A stretch of DNA of 64,000 nt from Nodosilinea sp. LEGE 07088 (GTDB taxonomy: Bacteria > Cyanobacteriota > Cyanobacteriia > Phormidesmidales > Phormidesmidaceae). Below the pieces are notes generated by a model. It was not told the origin of the DNA. It saw nothing but the letters and a program-made list of their open reading frames with translations, and did no database searches. Positions 55,100 to 63,523 of the stretch are shown here, piece after piece (position 1 is the first letter of the stretch; every line of letters starts with the position of its first letter). Where the stretch lies: contig NZ_JADEWX010000010.1 in assembly GCF_015207395.1 (NCBI RefSeq), forward strand, positions 1 through 64,000. The letters are read 5' to 3'. The position numbers and the translations under genes were made by a program.

Positions 55100-56671
55100 A
55101 TGCGCGTTCCCAAGACCTGCGTCAGGCGCTTATTAACAGGCACAGCAGTAATGTTGCTTATCCTCGCTGGGGCACCGGCCGCACTGACACAGTCGGCCCC
55201 GGCACCAGCGGCGGAACTGGAGCGATTTTACAACCAGGATCTGGCGTTCGGCTCCTGCGAAGGCTTTGCGACTACTGCTATCGAAGCACAACTGTACGTC
55301 GATCCGTTTGAATGTGGTCGACTGGAGGTGCCGCTAGATTACGACGACCCTGAGGGTGAGACCATGCAAATCGCGGTCTTGCGCCTGCCTGCGCAAGGTG
55401 AGCCGAGCCAGCGGATCGGCTCGCTGGTCATTAACCCAGGAGGGCCGGGCGGCTCGGGAATGCAGGTTGCTGTCCTTTCGGCATTGACGGGTCAAAAAGA
55501 CGGTCCACTGCTGCAACGCTTCGATTGGGTTGGCTTCGACCCGCGCGGCGTCGGTGCCTCGACCCCGGCCATCAACTGCTTCACCGACGAAGAGAACGAC
55601 CGAGGCGAGAACCAGACGACGCTGTTGGGTACGTCGGGAGAATGGAGTGCCGCCGACACGCGCCAGCTAATGGAGCAGTGCGCCGAGGGATCGGGGGGTG
55701 AGCAGGTCCTCGCTGCTGTCGGCACCCGGAATGTAGCACGGGATATGGACGTGCTTCGTACCACCCTGGGGGACAAGACCCTCACCTTCTTCGGACAGAG
55801 CTACGGGACCCGACTCGGCGCAGTCTATGCCGAAATGTTCCCGCAGAATGTGCGGGCCATGGTCTTCGACGGCGTAATCGATCCCCAGCAGGGCAGCGCG
55901 GAACGTCGCCTGTCCCTCCACGCCGGGTTCCAGCGGTCGTTCGAGCTGCTGGCGAAGTTTTGCGCCCAGAGCTCAGACTGTCCGCTGGGCACCGACCCCG
56001 AGCAGGCCACCGCTGTGTTCCAGGATCTGTTCCAACCCTTGATCGATGATCCGGTACCCGCCGGGAACGGGCGCACGCTGAACTTCTTCCAGGCCACGAG
56101 TGGCGTGGGTGCCGGACTTTACACTGCCGAGGCATGGCCGCGGGTCATCGATGGCATCGCCCGGCTCAAGAATGAGGGGCGCGGCGACCAGTTACTCGCC
56201 ATCTTTGATGATTTCCACAGTAGAGATCCCAACGGTACGTGGACCAACTTCGTCGAGGCCAACCTTGCGATCAACTGCAACGACGAGGAGCGCCGCACCC
56301 CTGAGGAGGAGGCCGACCTGCGCCGCCAGATCTTCGCCGTGAACCCCTTCCTCGATACCGGACGACCCGTTGAGGGCGTCACCCGCGACGCCTGTGAGTT
56401 CTGGCCCAGTGAGCCGACCCTGGGCTTCCCCTACGCTCAGAACGTCGAGGGTTTACCCGACACCCTAATCATCTCTATTACTGGCGACCCGGCCACCCCC
56501 TACGGCGCTGGAGCCAGTCTGGCTGAGGGTATCGGCGGTACCTTGCTCACCGTCGAGGGCGAGCGACATACCGTCGCTTTAGAAGGCATTAGCCCCTGCG
56601 TCAATGCGATCGTCGCTGATTACCTGATCGACCTTGAACTTCCCGCAGAGGACGATCGCTGCGTCCTCTAG
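55100..56671 (+). CDS. Secreted alpha/beta hydrolase, tripeptidyl aminopeptidase type
   Basis: About 523 residues. A signal peptide (RRLLTGTAVMLLILAGAPAA LTQ) precedes the SlpD/SlpE-like fold: YDDPEGETMQIAVLRLPAQG, LVINPGGPGGSGM (oxyanion loop), FGQSYGTRLGAVYAEMF with nucleophile Ser, a cap with several Cys pairs, ISITGDPATPYGAG (acid), and GERHTVAL with catalytic His. The family, typical of Streptomyces and other actinobacteria, cleaves N-terminal tripeptides or hydrolyses small esters. GGGGAG lies upstream of the ATG at 55100. The GC-rich, Cys-rich sequence supports transfer from an actinobacterium. Confidence 0.9.
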   Translation: MRVPKTCVRRLLTGTAVMLLILAGAPAALTQSAPAPAAELERFYNQDLAFGSCEGFATTAIEAQLYVDPFECGRLEVPLDYDDPEGETMQIAVLRLPAQGEPSQRIGSLVINPGGPGGSGMQVAVLSALTGQKDGPLLQRFDWVGFDPRGVGASTPAINCFTDEENDRGENQTTLLGTSGEWSAADTRQLMEQCAEGSGGEQVLAAVGTRNVARDMDVLRTTLGDKTLTFFGQSYGTRLGAVYAEMFPQNVRAMVFDGVIDPQQGSAERRLSLHAGFQRSFELLAKFCAQSSDCPLGTDPEQATAVFQDLFQPLIDDPVPAGNGRTLNFFQATSGVGAGLYTAEAWPRVIDGIARLKNEGRGDQLLAIFDDFHSRDPNGTWTNFVEANLAINCNDEERRTPEEEADLRRQIFAVNPFLDTGRPVEGVTRDACEFWPSEPTLGFPYAQNVEGLPDTLIISITGDPATPYGAGASLAEGIGGTLLTVEGERHTVALEGISPCVNAIVADYLIDLELPAEDDRCVL

Positions 56672-56794
56672 CCCCCATCGCCAAAGCCAAGGATTTAGAA
56701 ATCCCTTATTTGCATCATCGACAGTGCTGCTCTACGCGGCGGCTATCACTCTTAAGCGTCACTACATCCATCACCAAATATTGGAGCTAAAAAC

Positions 56795-57457
56795 ATGTTA
56801 CGCAAAGCGATCGCCACAAAGCGCCCTATTCACCCGAGTCATGCAGCAAGACCCATCCGCTTGCTTCGCAAACCCTTCCAGATCATTCGCGCCAATTTTC
56901 GCGCCTACCTCATCATCAACGCCATTGCCTATGGCTTAGTCATCATCGGAATGGTAGCGGCGATGGTCTTCCCCAACCTGGGCGCAGCTCAGTTGGCCAC
57001 CCTAGAAGACAACGGAACGGGAGACCTTGTCCGGTCGCTAATCAACAACCCTTGGCTGTTCGCGCTGACCATCCTGGGAGTCAACGTCATCAGGGTCGGC
57101 GTGCTGTCGATCGTGCTCCCTTCGCTGATCGTTCCTTTCGCTGGCATCGCCATATTCGCGCATAAGGCATTCACTATCGGTTTGAGCCTAGCCTCCACCA
57201 CATCGATCCCGGTGGTATGGATTCCGCACTCGCTGACGTTACTCATTGAATTCCAGGCTTACGCCCTCTTGATGTTAGGCGCGTACATCCTCGGCCAAGC
57301 CTGGATCCGTCCTGCCACCATCGGTGCTCGTAACCCTCGTCAGGGTTACGTCCGTGGGCTGCAACAACTCGGTTGGCTGAGCCTGACTGCGCTCCCACTG
57401 TTCATCGTCGGCGCAATCTGGGAGGCGTTCTCGCTCAGCTACCTGTTCAGCCGCTGA
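56795..57457 (+). CDS. SpoIIM-like multipass membrane protein
   Basis: 220 residues. After a basic start (RLLRKPFQIIRANFRAYL) come about five helices, including LIVPFAGIAIFAHKAFTIGL and SIPVVWIPHSLTLLIEFQAY, with the late GAIWEAFSLSYL. The E-h-x-A-Y and FxxG-like elements are the pattern of stage II sporulation protein M relatives, widespread in non-sporulating bacteria and often next to RDD-type or CPBP genes. GGAG precedes the ATG at 56795. It follows the secreted hydrolase by about 120 bases. Function unknown. Confidence 0.75.
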   Translation: MLRKAIATKRPIHPSHAARPIRLLRKPFQIIRANFRAYLIINAIAYGLVIIGMVAAMVFPNLGAAQLATLEDNGTGDLVRSLINNPWLFALTILGVNVIRVGVLSIVLPSLIVPFAGIAIFAHKAFTIGLSLASTTSIPVVWIPHSLTLLIEFQAYALLMLGAYILGQAWIRPATIGARNPRQGYVRGLQQLGWLSLTALPLFIVGAIWEAFSLSYLFSR

Positions 57458-57542
57458 CCCAATGGTTGTTGTAGCGCTAAACAAACCAAATCATGCTGGT
57501 TCTTGAATCGCTTGAATCGATTGTCAACTTTGTAATTTTAAG

Positions 57543-57845
57543 ATGGTGAATCAAATGATTCAGTACAAAGATTTTGCGCCTCGAATTACTGAACGAGGAC
57601 CCTTCGGCGGCCCTTCCGAGTATGAATCTTTCTCGGAGGTGGTGAGTGCTGTAAATCAGTGGATCGAAAGCACAACGATACAGGTAATCAATGTTGAAAC
57701 CGTTGTTTTACCCGATTGGTCGATAGAAAGCACAAGTGATGATGTCTACGGAGTGACGACCAGTAATAGTTACTACCCAGTGATGATTAGTCAAGGCCTT
57801 AAAATCGATTGCTTTCAATGTGTGCGGGTTTGGTACAGAGAATAG
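57543..57845 (+). CDS. Hypothetical 100-residue protein
   Basis: No family recognised. An acidic, beta-rich chain: SFSEVVSAVNQWIESTTIQV, INVETVVLPDWSIES, and ending FQCVRVWYRE. The pattern resembles small cytosolic proteins of a common bacterial hypothetical family ending with VRVWY. The next gene begins 20 bases downstream, and the two may be co-translated. Confidence 0.6.
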   Translation: MVNQMIQYKDFAPRITERGPFGGPSEYESFSEVVSAVNQWIESTTIQVINVETVVLPDWSIESTSDDVYGVTTSNSYYPVMISQGLKIDCFQCVRVWYRE

Positions 57846-57865
57846 GCGTCACCGGAGAAGAAATA

Positions 57866-58240
57866 ATGAAACGATCTACCTGGTTTACTTTTCTGTATCT
57901 TGCGCTGGGAGTTTGTTTGACAGCGATCGCGTTTGGATACCCAAACCTACCTTCGGGTCTTCAAACTAGCCTGTTCATCAGTGCAGGAGTGTCCTACATC
58001 GCTTGTATTTTCAATCCATTTTGGCGGGAGAGGACAATCCACTTCTATCGCCGCCGCCGCAATTCATCGGTCATCCTATCCTCATTGGTGATTGGATTCA
58101 TTATTATTTGGATGATTTGGCAGGTTCAGAGTCAGAACTGGACAATGGAAGCCATCTTGCAGGCGCTTCCGTGGCTAACAGGTGTTTTAATTTTTGCTGA
58201 AAACATTGTGATTATAAGGCAAGTAAATTCCGAAGATTAG
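57866..58240 (+). CDS. Small multipass membrane protein of unknown function
   Basis: About 124 residues. Four hydrophobic segments: WFTFLYLALGVCLTAIAFG, LQTSLFISAGVSYIACIF, VILSSLVIGFIIIWMIW, and LPWLTGVLIFAENIVII, with a basic loop FYRRRRNSS. No known domain. AGAAG upstream of the ATG at 57866. Probably in the same transcript as the preceding gene. Confidence 0.6.
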   Translation: MKRSTWFTFLYLALGVCLTAIAFGYPNLPSGLQTSLFISAGVSYIACIFNPFWRERTIHFYRRRRNSSVILSSLVIGFIIIWMIWQVQSQNWTMEAILQALPWLTGVLIFAENIVIIRQVNSED

Positions 58241-58260
58241 AAACTGTTTGCTAACGCTTG

Positions 58261-58431
58261 TTAAGTGGTTTCTACCTTCCACGTTCGCTTGTTTTTGGCG
58301 AGTCTTCGTAGCATCAATTGAATCATCACCACATAAATCATGCCTTCATGATTCTTTGGCAATCGCTCATAGCCTCGATTCAATATTCGTGCATTCTCTA
58401 GCCAAGTTCATGTCCGCTCCACTACCCCGTC
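58261..58431 (-). pseudogene. C-terminal fragment of an IS5-family transposase
   Basis: On the minus strand: DGVVERT, in-frame stop, TWLENARILNRGYERL, then NHEGMIYVVMIQLMLRRLAK and stop at 58261. The VERTxxWLE...YERLP...MIYxxMIxLMLRRL pattern is the end of IS5-like DDE transposases. The internal stop and the missing N-terminus show it is dead. It marks a past insertion between the membrane protein and the next small gene. Confidence 0.75.
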
Positions 58432-58643
58432 TTTATGGTTCTACCTGAGATCCTTTCGCCTCCTCAGGACATTATTTCAGGGGAGCTATTTGCTGCGACA
58501 AGTCAACAATGTTCTCGGCTCAACTTCAAAGGAGCGAACATGGCACATCCAATCAGCAAATTTGGCTCCAGTTCGTTAATTTTTGCTCCGAGGGGAACTG
58601 CATCCATAATCTAACTTCAACAGTATCAAGAGCAAAATCAACC

Positions 58644-58991
58644 ATGTTCAAGCGATTCTCTAAAGTTTCTATCCTGTTAGCAACAGTTACAGCGTTGGTG
58701 ATGGTTTATTTACAATCTTTTGGGGCAAAGCCTGCCCTATCTGAGATGCCAGATTTGGGCTTCTCAAATCAGTCAACGCTGGTTGCGACAGCCGCTCTTC
58801 CCCCTAATCTTGTCCCGGCTGTTTTAGGCGGTAGACCTGTTTATGTACTGTATGTGACCAGAGCCGAAGATACGGTTCTCATCCGTTGTTATCCCGGTTA
58901 TGAACCTACAATCACCGTTCGAGCGATGGGAAGTAATCCCAATGCCAACACTCAAAAAGAAGGTGTTATGACGTGCCGCCCTTCTGCTTAG
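58644..58991 (+). CDS. Exported hypothetical protein
   Basis: About 115 residues. The start MFKRFSKVSILLATVTALVM is a signal peptide or anchor, cut near ALSE. The remaining ~85 residues (LPPNLVPAVLGGRPVYVLYV; VLIRCYPGYEPTITVRAMGS) have two cysteines that could form a disulfide. No family recognised. No strong ribosome binding site at the chosen ATG. Confidence 0.55.
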   Translation: MFKRFSKVSILLATVTALVMVYLQSFGAKPALSEMPDLGFSNQSTLVATAALPPNLVPAVLGGRPVYVLYVTRAEDTVLIRCYPGYEPTITVRAMGSNPNANTQKEGVMTCRPSA

Positions 58992-59126
58992 AACTGATGC
59001 GGCAAATTTGCTCTGGTATCGCTACAGGCACATGGACAGAAGCTGCTTAAGATCGCAGCCAATAGGATGAGCACTGCCTACAAAACTTTAAAGCTTAACT
59101 ACAACACACTCATCAGGAGGTTTCCA

Positions 59127-59990
59127 ATGGACCGGAAGATTTTAGTCACTGGTGCAACTGGCAGTAACGGTACAGAGATTATCAAGCGACTCGCAGCACA
59201 GAATGTGCCAGTCCGCGCCATGGTTCGTAACCATGATCGAGCAAAGAAGATTGCACTCCCGAATGTTGAAGTGGTGGAGGGGAACTTTGATCGCCCTGAG
59301 ACCTTGTTGAAAGCGCTGACTGAAGTGGACAGTGCCTTTCTCTTAACGAACTCTACAGAACGCGCAGAAGCCCAACAACTCGCGTTTGTTGATGCGGCTC
59401 GTCAGAGTGGTGTCAAGCATATCGTCAAACTATCGCAATTTGCCGCCGATGCCCATTCGCCCGTGCGCTTTTTGCGTTACCATGCCGCAGTCGAAGCGGC
59501 AATTCAAGCCTCAGGAATGACGTACACGTTTCTGCGTCCCAACCTCTTTATGCAGGGCTTTTTAAACTTTAAATCGACAATCATGAGCCAAAACGCCTTT
59601 TATGCCGCGATTGGCGATGCAAAGGTCAGCGTGGTAGACGTGCGCGATATTGCAGAAGTTGCAGAAGTTGCTCTAACAGAAACAGGGCATGAGGGAAAGA
59701 TTTACAACCTCACCGGACCACAGGCATTGACTCATGCTCAGATGGCAGAACAACTCTCGGCTGCGCTCAATCGTCAGATTGCATTCGTCGATATTCCATC
59801 TGAAGCAATGCGCGATCAACTGCTCAACATTGGGATGCCACATTGGCAAGCAGACGGGCTAATTGAGGATTACGCGCACTACCGACGCAATGAGGCTGCA
59901 GCGGTTTCGTCTGGTATACAGGACGCAATTGGTAAAGAGCCGCGCAGTTTTAAGACATTCGCCTGTGACTACGCAGCAATGTTTGGCTAG
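59127..59990 (+). CDS. NmrA/SDR-a5-type NAD(P)H-binding protein
   Basis: About 287 residues. MDRKILVTGATGSNGTEIIK is the nucleotide motif, VRAMVRNHDRAKKI gives basic residues for NADP, then FLLTNSTERAEAQQLAFVDA, HIVKLSQFAADAHSPVRFLR YH and TFLRPNLFMQGF. This is the YtfG/quinone-reductase-2-like group of atypical SDRs. AGGAGG lies 8 bases before the ATG at 59127. Together with the other SDR and NmrA genes it adds to a set of reductases in this region, though no AraC-type promoter is visible directly upstream. Confidence 0.9.
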   Translation: MDRKILVTGATGSNGTEIIKRLAAQNVPVRAMVRNHDRAKKIALPNVEVVEGNFDRPETLLKALTEVDSAFLLTNSTERAEAQQLAFVDAARQSGVKHIVKLSQFAADAHSPVRFLRYHAAVEAAIQASGMTYTFLRPNLFMQGFLNFKSTIMSQNAFYAAIGDAKVSVVDVRDIAEVAEVALTETGHEGKIYNLTGPQALTHAQMAEQLSAALNRQIAFVDIPSEAMRDQLLNIGMPHWQADGLIEDYAHYRRNEAAAVSSGIQDAIGKEPRSFKTFACDYAAMFG

Positions 59991-60059
59991 ACGCAGCCCA
60001 ATCAGCCTAGGCCAAATAGTACAGATATGGAGTTGAAGTGCAACTCTGGGGTGAGCATT

Positions 60060-60671
60060 ATGGTACAGCATGAATGGCGAGATGAAACACGACAGTTGGC
60101 GATCGCGCCTCGCCTGTGGCTCTGGTGGACATTGGCTACTACAATTGCGGGGGCGATCGTCGGAGCACTGGAAGAGTCAGGTTTTCAGTTTATAGCAACC
60201 ATATTTTTTACAGGTTTATTGATTGGCGCAGCCCAATGGTTCGTTTTGCGCCAGTACATTCCTAAAGCCTTTTGGTGGATAGTGGTTAGCACACTGGGAT
60301 GGACTTTTGGGCTAGTGCTGGTGGCTATTAACGAAACCTTTGATCCGCTTATTCAATTCCTAAGTACGCTTGGCCTATGGTATGTTTTTTGGATGAATTT
60401 GGTCAAGCAGTCGATTGTACTGGCTATTTTTGGTGCGGCTCAATTTCCGATTTTGAGACGATTTGTCCGTAAAGCGCATTGGTGGATTTTGGTCAGCGCT
60501 TTAGGAGGTGCATTAGATGGAGCAATCGGCTCAACTGTCGCCTACATTTTGCAGCCAGGGCTACTACCAGCACCGCTCCCGACAGCATTTTACTATGGGG
60601 CAGGTTGGCTAAGCTACGGCATCGTTACCGGAATTTTCCTGCAATGGCTGCTGCGTCATCAACCCCGGTAG
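60060..60671 (+). CDS. Membrane protein with an internal duplication
   Basis: About 203 residues, five to six helices. Two similar halves: AQWFVLRQYIPKAFWWIVVS and AQFPILRRFVRKAHWWILVS, each preceded by a Gly-rich helix, showing an internal repeat. This Q-W-x-V-L-R-x-x-x-x-x-A-x-W-W pattern is a cyanobacterial family of unknown function. ATG at 60060 is inside a GTGAGC context without a strong site. Confidence 0.7.
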   Translation: MVQHEWRDETRQLAIAPRLWLWWTLATTIAGAIVGALEESGFQFIATIFFTGLLIGAAQWFVLRQYIPKAFWWIVVSTLGWTFGLVLVAINETFDPLIQFLSTLGLWYVFWMNLVKQSIVLAIFGAAQFPILRRFVRKAHWWILVSALGGALDGAIGSTVAYILQPGLLPAPLPTAFYYGAGWLSYGIVTGIFLQWLLRHQPR

Positions 60672-60864
60672 GGCCAAGTATTTCATCGGGTATGCACAGG
60701 AGAGATTCAGATGTCAGAGAACAATAAAGCTATCCCAGGGTGAGCGCAAAAAAATTGTATCTAAGGTGTGCATTAGCTTTCGGGCGATGCGGACGTGGCT
60801 AAAAGCCTCATTTACAAGTACAAGCTGATAAAATTGATAGGTAGAGGTATATAGACGGGAACAA

Positions 60865-61070
60865 TTTTGCTGAATTATCGGCTCCTGACTGAGTTGAAAC
60901 AGTCTGTCTAAGGAGAGAAGTATTGATCGCTGGCTTATGATCTAACACTTTTGTCGCTATCTTGTCTGCCTGACTGACAAGCGCTTTTTTATCATGGTTG
61001 ACTTGGAAAAACTTTAACTTTTGTAACTGCAAGAAAACGGTGAGAGCAAGCTCTATGGCCAGCAACCAGC
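60865..61070 (+). repeat. Upstream region shared by araC copies 1 and 3 (copy 3)
   Basis: Partner of 47120-47330. Shared runs include CTAAGGAGAGA near 60909, TTGATCGCTGGC, GACTGACAAGCGCTTTT and GTGAGAGCAAGCTCTATGGC. It carries the promoter and start of AraC copy 3. Confidence 0.65.
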
Positions 61071-61948
61071 TCAACTCGCTCGAACTCAGCCGCCAGTGGA
61101 ATAAAACGCTGATGTTCTCCAGTCGCCAAATGAACTGGAATGGCATTTTGGTGGAGCAGTGTCAGAGCCCTGCTTCAGCGTTTGAAATGGAACTCCCTGC
61201 TTTAGCCGATCACTGGCTCTACTTTCATACGGGAGATCCTGCCCCTTTAGTTCAAAACCGCGACGATCGCCTGCATGAATCAACCCTCCACAAAGGGGAC
61301 AGCCTTCTGGTTCCAGCTGGACAACCGAGCTATTGGTGTCAAGCACCAGATATGAGCGATGTCATTTGTGCGCCGCTGCACATTTGCTTAAAACCGGAAT
61401 TGATTCAACACGTTGCTGAAGTCTCTGAAGTTGATTCAAAACGATTTGAGCTCGTACCCTGTTTTGGTCAGAAAGATTTGCAACTTCATCAGATTGGTAT
61501 GCTAATGTTCGCTGAGTTAAAATCGGGCGGGATGATGGGGCAGTTATATATCGAATCACTCACTCAGGCTTTAGTGATTCATCTACTACGACGCTATTCG
61601 ACCCTGGCGAAACCGATTGCATCACCAAACAACCGTTTAACTCATGCCCAGTTGCAGCAGGCGATCGATTACATCCACGCTCATTTAAATCGAGAGTTAT
61701 CCTTGACTGAACTGGCAAGCGTCGTTAATATCAGCCCGACTTACTTTGCAAGCTTGTTTAAGAAAGTAATAGGGATTTCACCGCATCAGTATGTGATTAA
61801 ACAGCGAGTGGAACGGGCAGAAGTAATGTTGAAGGGAACAGATTTGGCGATCGCCGACATCGCTCTACAAGTCGGATTCTCCAGTCAAAGCCACCTGACG
61901 CAACAGTTTAAGCGACTCACCGGAGTAACACCAAAGCAGGTTCGCTAA
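61055..61948 (+). CDS. AraC-family activator, copy 3
   Basis: About 297 residues, paralogue of copies 1 and 2. Ligand domain HESTLHKGDSLLVPAGQPSY WC; HTH motifs LTELASVVNISPTYFASLFK and IADIALQVGFSSQSHLTQQF, the recognition helices being identical or nearly so to the other copies, so all three should read the same DNA site. Differences concentrate in the ligand domain (APDMSDVICAPLHICL). Promoter copy E starts 6 bases after the stop and drives the alpha/beta hydrolase. Confidence 0.92.
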   Translation: MASNQLNSLELSRQWNKTLMFSSRQMNWNGILVEQCQSPASAFEMELPALADHWLYFHTGDPAPLVQNRDDRLHESTLHKGDSLLVPAGQPSYWCQAPDMSDVICAPLHICLKPELIQHVAEVSEVDSKRFELVPCFGQKDLQLHQIGMLMFAELKSGGMMGQLYIESLTQALVIHLLRRYSTLAKPIASPNNRLTHAQLQQAIDYIHAHLNRELSLTELASVVNISPTYFASLFKKVIGISPHQYVIKQRVERAEVMLKGTDLAIADIALQVGFSSQSHLTQQFKRLTGVTPKQVR

Positions 61949-61954
61949 CACCTT

Positions 61955-62015
61955 AAGAATCTGAAAATTCATCCTAAGAATCTGAAAGAAACCGAGCATT
62001 AGAACTCACTATACT
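61955..62015 (+). promoter_or_regulatory. AraC-type activator promoter, copy E
   Basis: AAGAATCTGAAAATTCATCC at 61955 and AAGAATCTGAAAGAA at 61976 (21 bases apart), TATACT at 62010 as -10 (34 bases from the second repeat). ACCGAG and CTTCGGT replace the TTGAGT/ACTCAA pair of copies A and D, keeping the inverted symmetry. The hydrolase ATG follows 50 bases downstream. Confidence 0.75.
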
Positions 62016-62064
62016 TCGGTTAAATCAGATAAGAACATTTTGCGATGTTCATTAGGAGGTCAAT

Positions 62065-62901
62065 ATGCCTTACGTGACTGTTGGTCAAGAAAATTCTGCA
62101 ACCATTAATATCTATTACGAAGATCTTGGGGCCGGTCAACCCATTGTTCTCATTCATGGATTTCCCCTCAACGGCCATTCCTGGGAAAAGCAGGTCTTGG
62201 TGCTGCTAAATGCGGGGTATCGAGTGATTACCTACGATCGCCGAGGATTTGGTGCGTCTAGCCAACCCTCGCTGGGCTATGACTACGATACCTTTGCCGC
62301 TGATTTGAACACGCTGATGACCAAACTTGACTTGCATGATGCTGTGCTGGTTGGGTTCTCTATGGGAACCGGCGAAGTCACGCGCTATCTTGGCAACTAT
62401 GGCTCAGAGCGGGTGCAAAAAGCCGTGCTGATGGCTCCAGTGCCGCCCTTCCTGCTGAAGACCGCTGATAATCCTAAAGGCGTTGACCAGAGCGTTTTCG
62501 ATGGCATTATGACAGCGATTGTTAAAGACCGTCCCGCTTACTTTTCTGAATTTTTCAGAGAATTTTTTAATGTGGATGTGCTGCTGGGCGAACGCATCAG
62601 CAACTATGCCATTCAAGCCTGCTGGAATGTAGCAGCCGGGGCGTCTGCTAAAGGAACCTTGGATTGTGTCCCGTCCTGGCTCACCGATTTCCGCGATGAT
62701 CTGCCCCGGATTGACATACCTACCCTAATCATTCATGGCGATGCCGATCGCATTTTGCCACTTGAATCTACCGCCGCAAGACTTCCGAAACTAATTAAAA
62801 ACAGTCGGCTTGAGATTATTCCTGGCGGGCCGCACGCCATCAACTGGACTCACGCTGATCAGGTCAATCCCATATTGCTGGCCTTTCTTCAGCAAAAATA
62901 G
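62065..62901 (+). CDS. Alpha/beta hydrolase, cofactor-free haloperoxidase/arylesterase type
   Basis: 278 residues. VLIHGFPLNGHSWEKQ (oxyanion strand), YDRRGFGASSQPSLGYDYDT, LVGFSMGTGEVTRYL with nucleophile Ser in GFSMG, HGDADRILPLES with catalytic Asp, GGPHAINWTHAD with His. This is the non-heme chloroperoxidase/perhydrolase group, which hydrolyse esters and lactones. AGGAGG lies 8 bases before the ATG. Directly behind promoter copy E, so probably induced by AraC copy 3. RidA-like and beta-lactamase genes follow on the same strand. Confidence 0.92.
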   Translation: MPYVTVGQENSATINIYYEDLGAGQPIVLIHGFPLNGHSWEKQVLVLLNAGYRVITYDRRGFGASSQPSLGYDYDTFAADLNTLMTKLDLHDAVLVGFSMGTGEVTRYLGNYGSERVQKAVLMAPVPPFLLKTADNPKGVDQSVFDGIMTAIVKDRPAYFSEFFREFFNVDVLLGERISNYAIQACWNVAAGASAKGTLDCVPSWLTDFRDDLPRIDIPTLIIHGDADRILPLESTAARLPKLIKNSRLEIIPGGPHAINWTHADQVNPILLAFLQQK

Positions 62902-63043
62902 TCAGTAATCTACCACATTTCTGACTGGTGAAAAAATTGTGAATTCAACCTGTCCACGGTTCCGGGGCTGGTGACTGGCTGGCGTAGACTGAATGTTCAA
63001 CACCTGGTTCAAAAGAATTAATTGCTCCCAAAAAAGGAACACC

Positions 63044-63445
63044 ATGAATAAGCCCGAGTTTTTTGTCACCCCCGGCTATGGGGAATACATGCTGAATGAA
63101 TTGCATTACTCGCAAGCGCTAAAAATTGGCGATCGCGTGGAGACATCAGGTCAAGGTGGTTGGGATGACAACCTGCAAATTCCTGAGTCGCTCGCAGATG
63201 AGATTGCCCAGGCATTTCGGAATATAGAGCGAACCCTGGCGGCTGCCGGGGCGGATTGGGAGCACGTTGTCCATGTCAATTCTTACCATGTTGGCGGGTT
63301 GCCCCCAGAGGTGAACGATGTGATGGTCAGGCTATATCGCCATTACATGCCCAACCATGCCCCAATTTGGACACAGGTAGGAGTTGCGGCTCTTGGGCTA
63401 CCAACGATGCGCATTGAAATCCGCGTGACTGCAATTGTTCCATGA
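63044..63445 (+). CDS. RidA/YjgF-family protein
   Basis: About 133 residues. HYSQALKIGDRVETSGQGGW, IAQAFRNIERTLAAAGADWE HV and PNHAPIWTQVGVAALGLP follow the RidA family; the conserved Arg that binds the imine carboxylate is in the late MRIEIRVTA. RidA deaminates reactive enamines/imines; outgroups without full catalytic sets act on other small molecules. AAAAAGGAAC precedes the ATG at 63044. Probably the second gene after promoter copy E; a strong hairpin follows. Confidence 0.88.
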   Translation: MNKPEFFVTPGYGEYMLNELHYSQALKIGDRVETSGQGGWDDNLQIPESLADEIAQAFRNIERTLAAAGADWEHVVHVNSYHVGGLPPEVNDVMVRLYRHYMPNHAPIWTQVGVAALGLPTMRIEIRVTAIVP

Positions 63446-63450
63446 GTTTT

Positions 63451-63490
63451 GCATAGGCGGCAGCAGTTTCGCTAGTGCTGCCGCCTATGC
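63451..63490 (+). terminator. 15-bp perfect hairpin after the RidA gene
   Basis: GCATAGGCGGCAGCA (63451-63465) and TGCTGCCGCCTATGC (63476-63490) form a perfect GC-rich stem with a 10-base loop, 6 bases after the RidA stop. There is only a weak T run further on (ACTTTT). It should block or protect transcripts between RidA and the beta-lactamase gene. Confidence 0.65.
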
Positions 63491-63523
63491 GTAGGACGAA
63501 AACTTTTACCGCAGCAAGATGGC

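Noticed and set aside
56634-56939. Plus-strand frame overlapping the hydrolase end
   Set aside because: It overlaps two supported genes in another frame and lacks a start signal.
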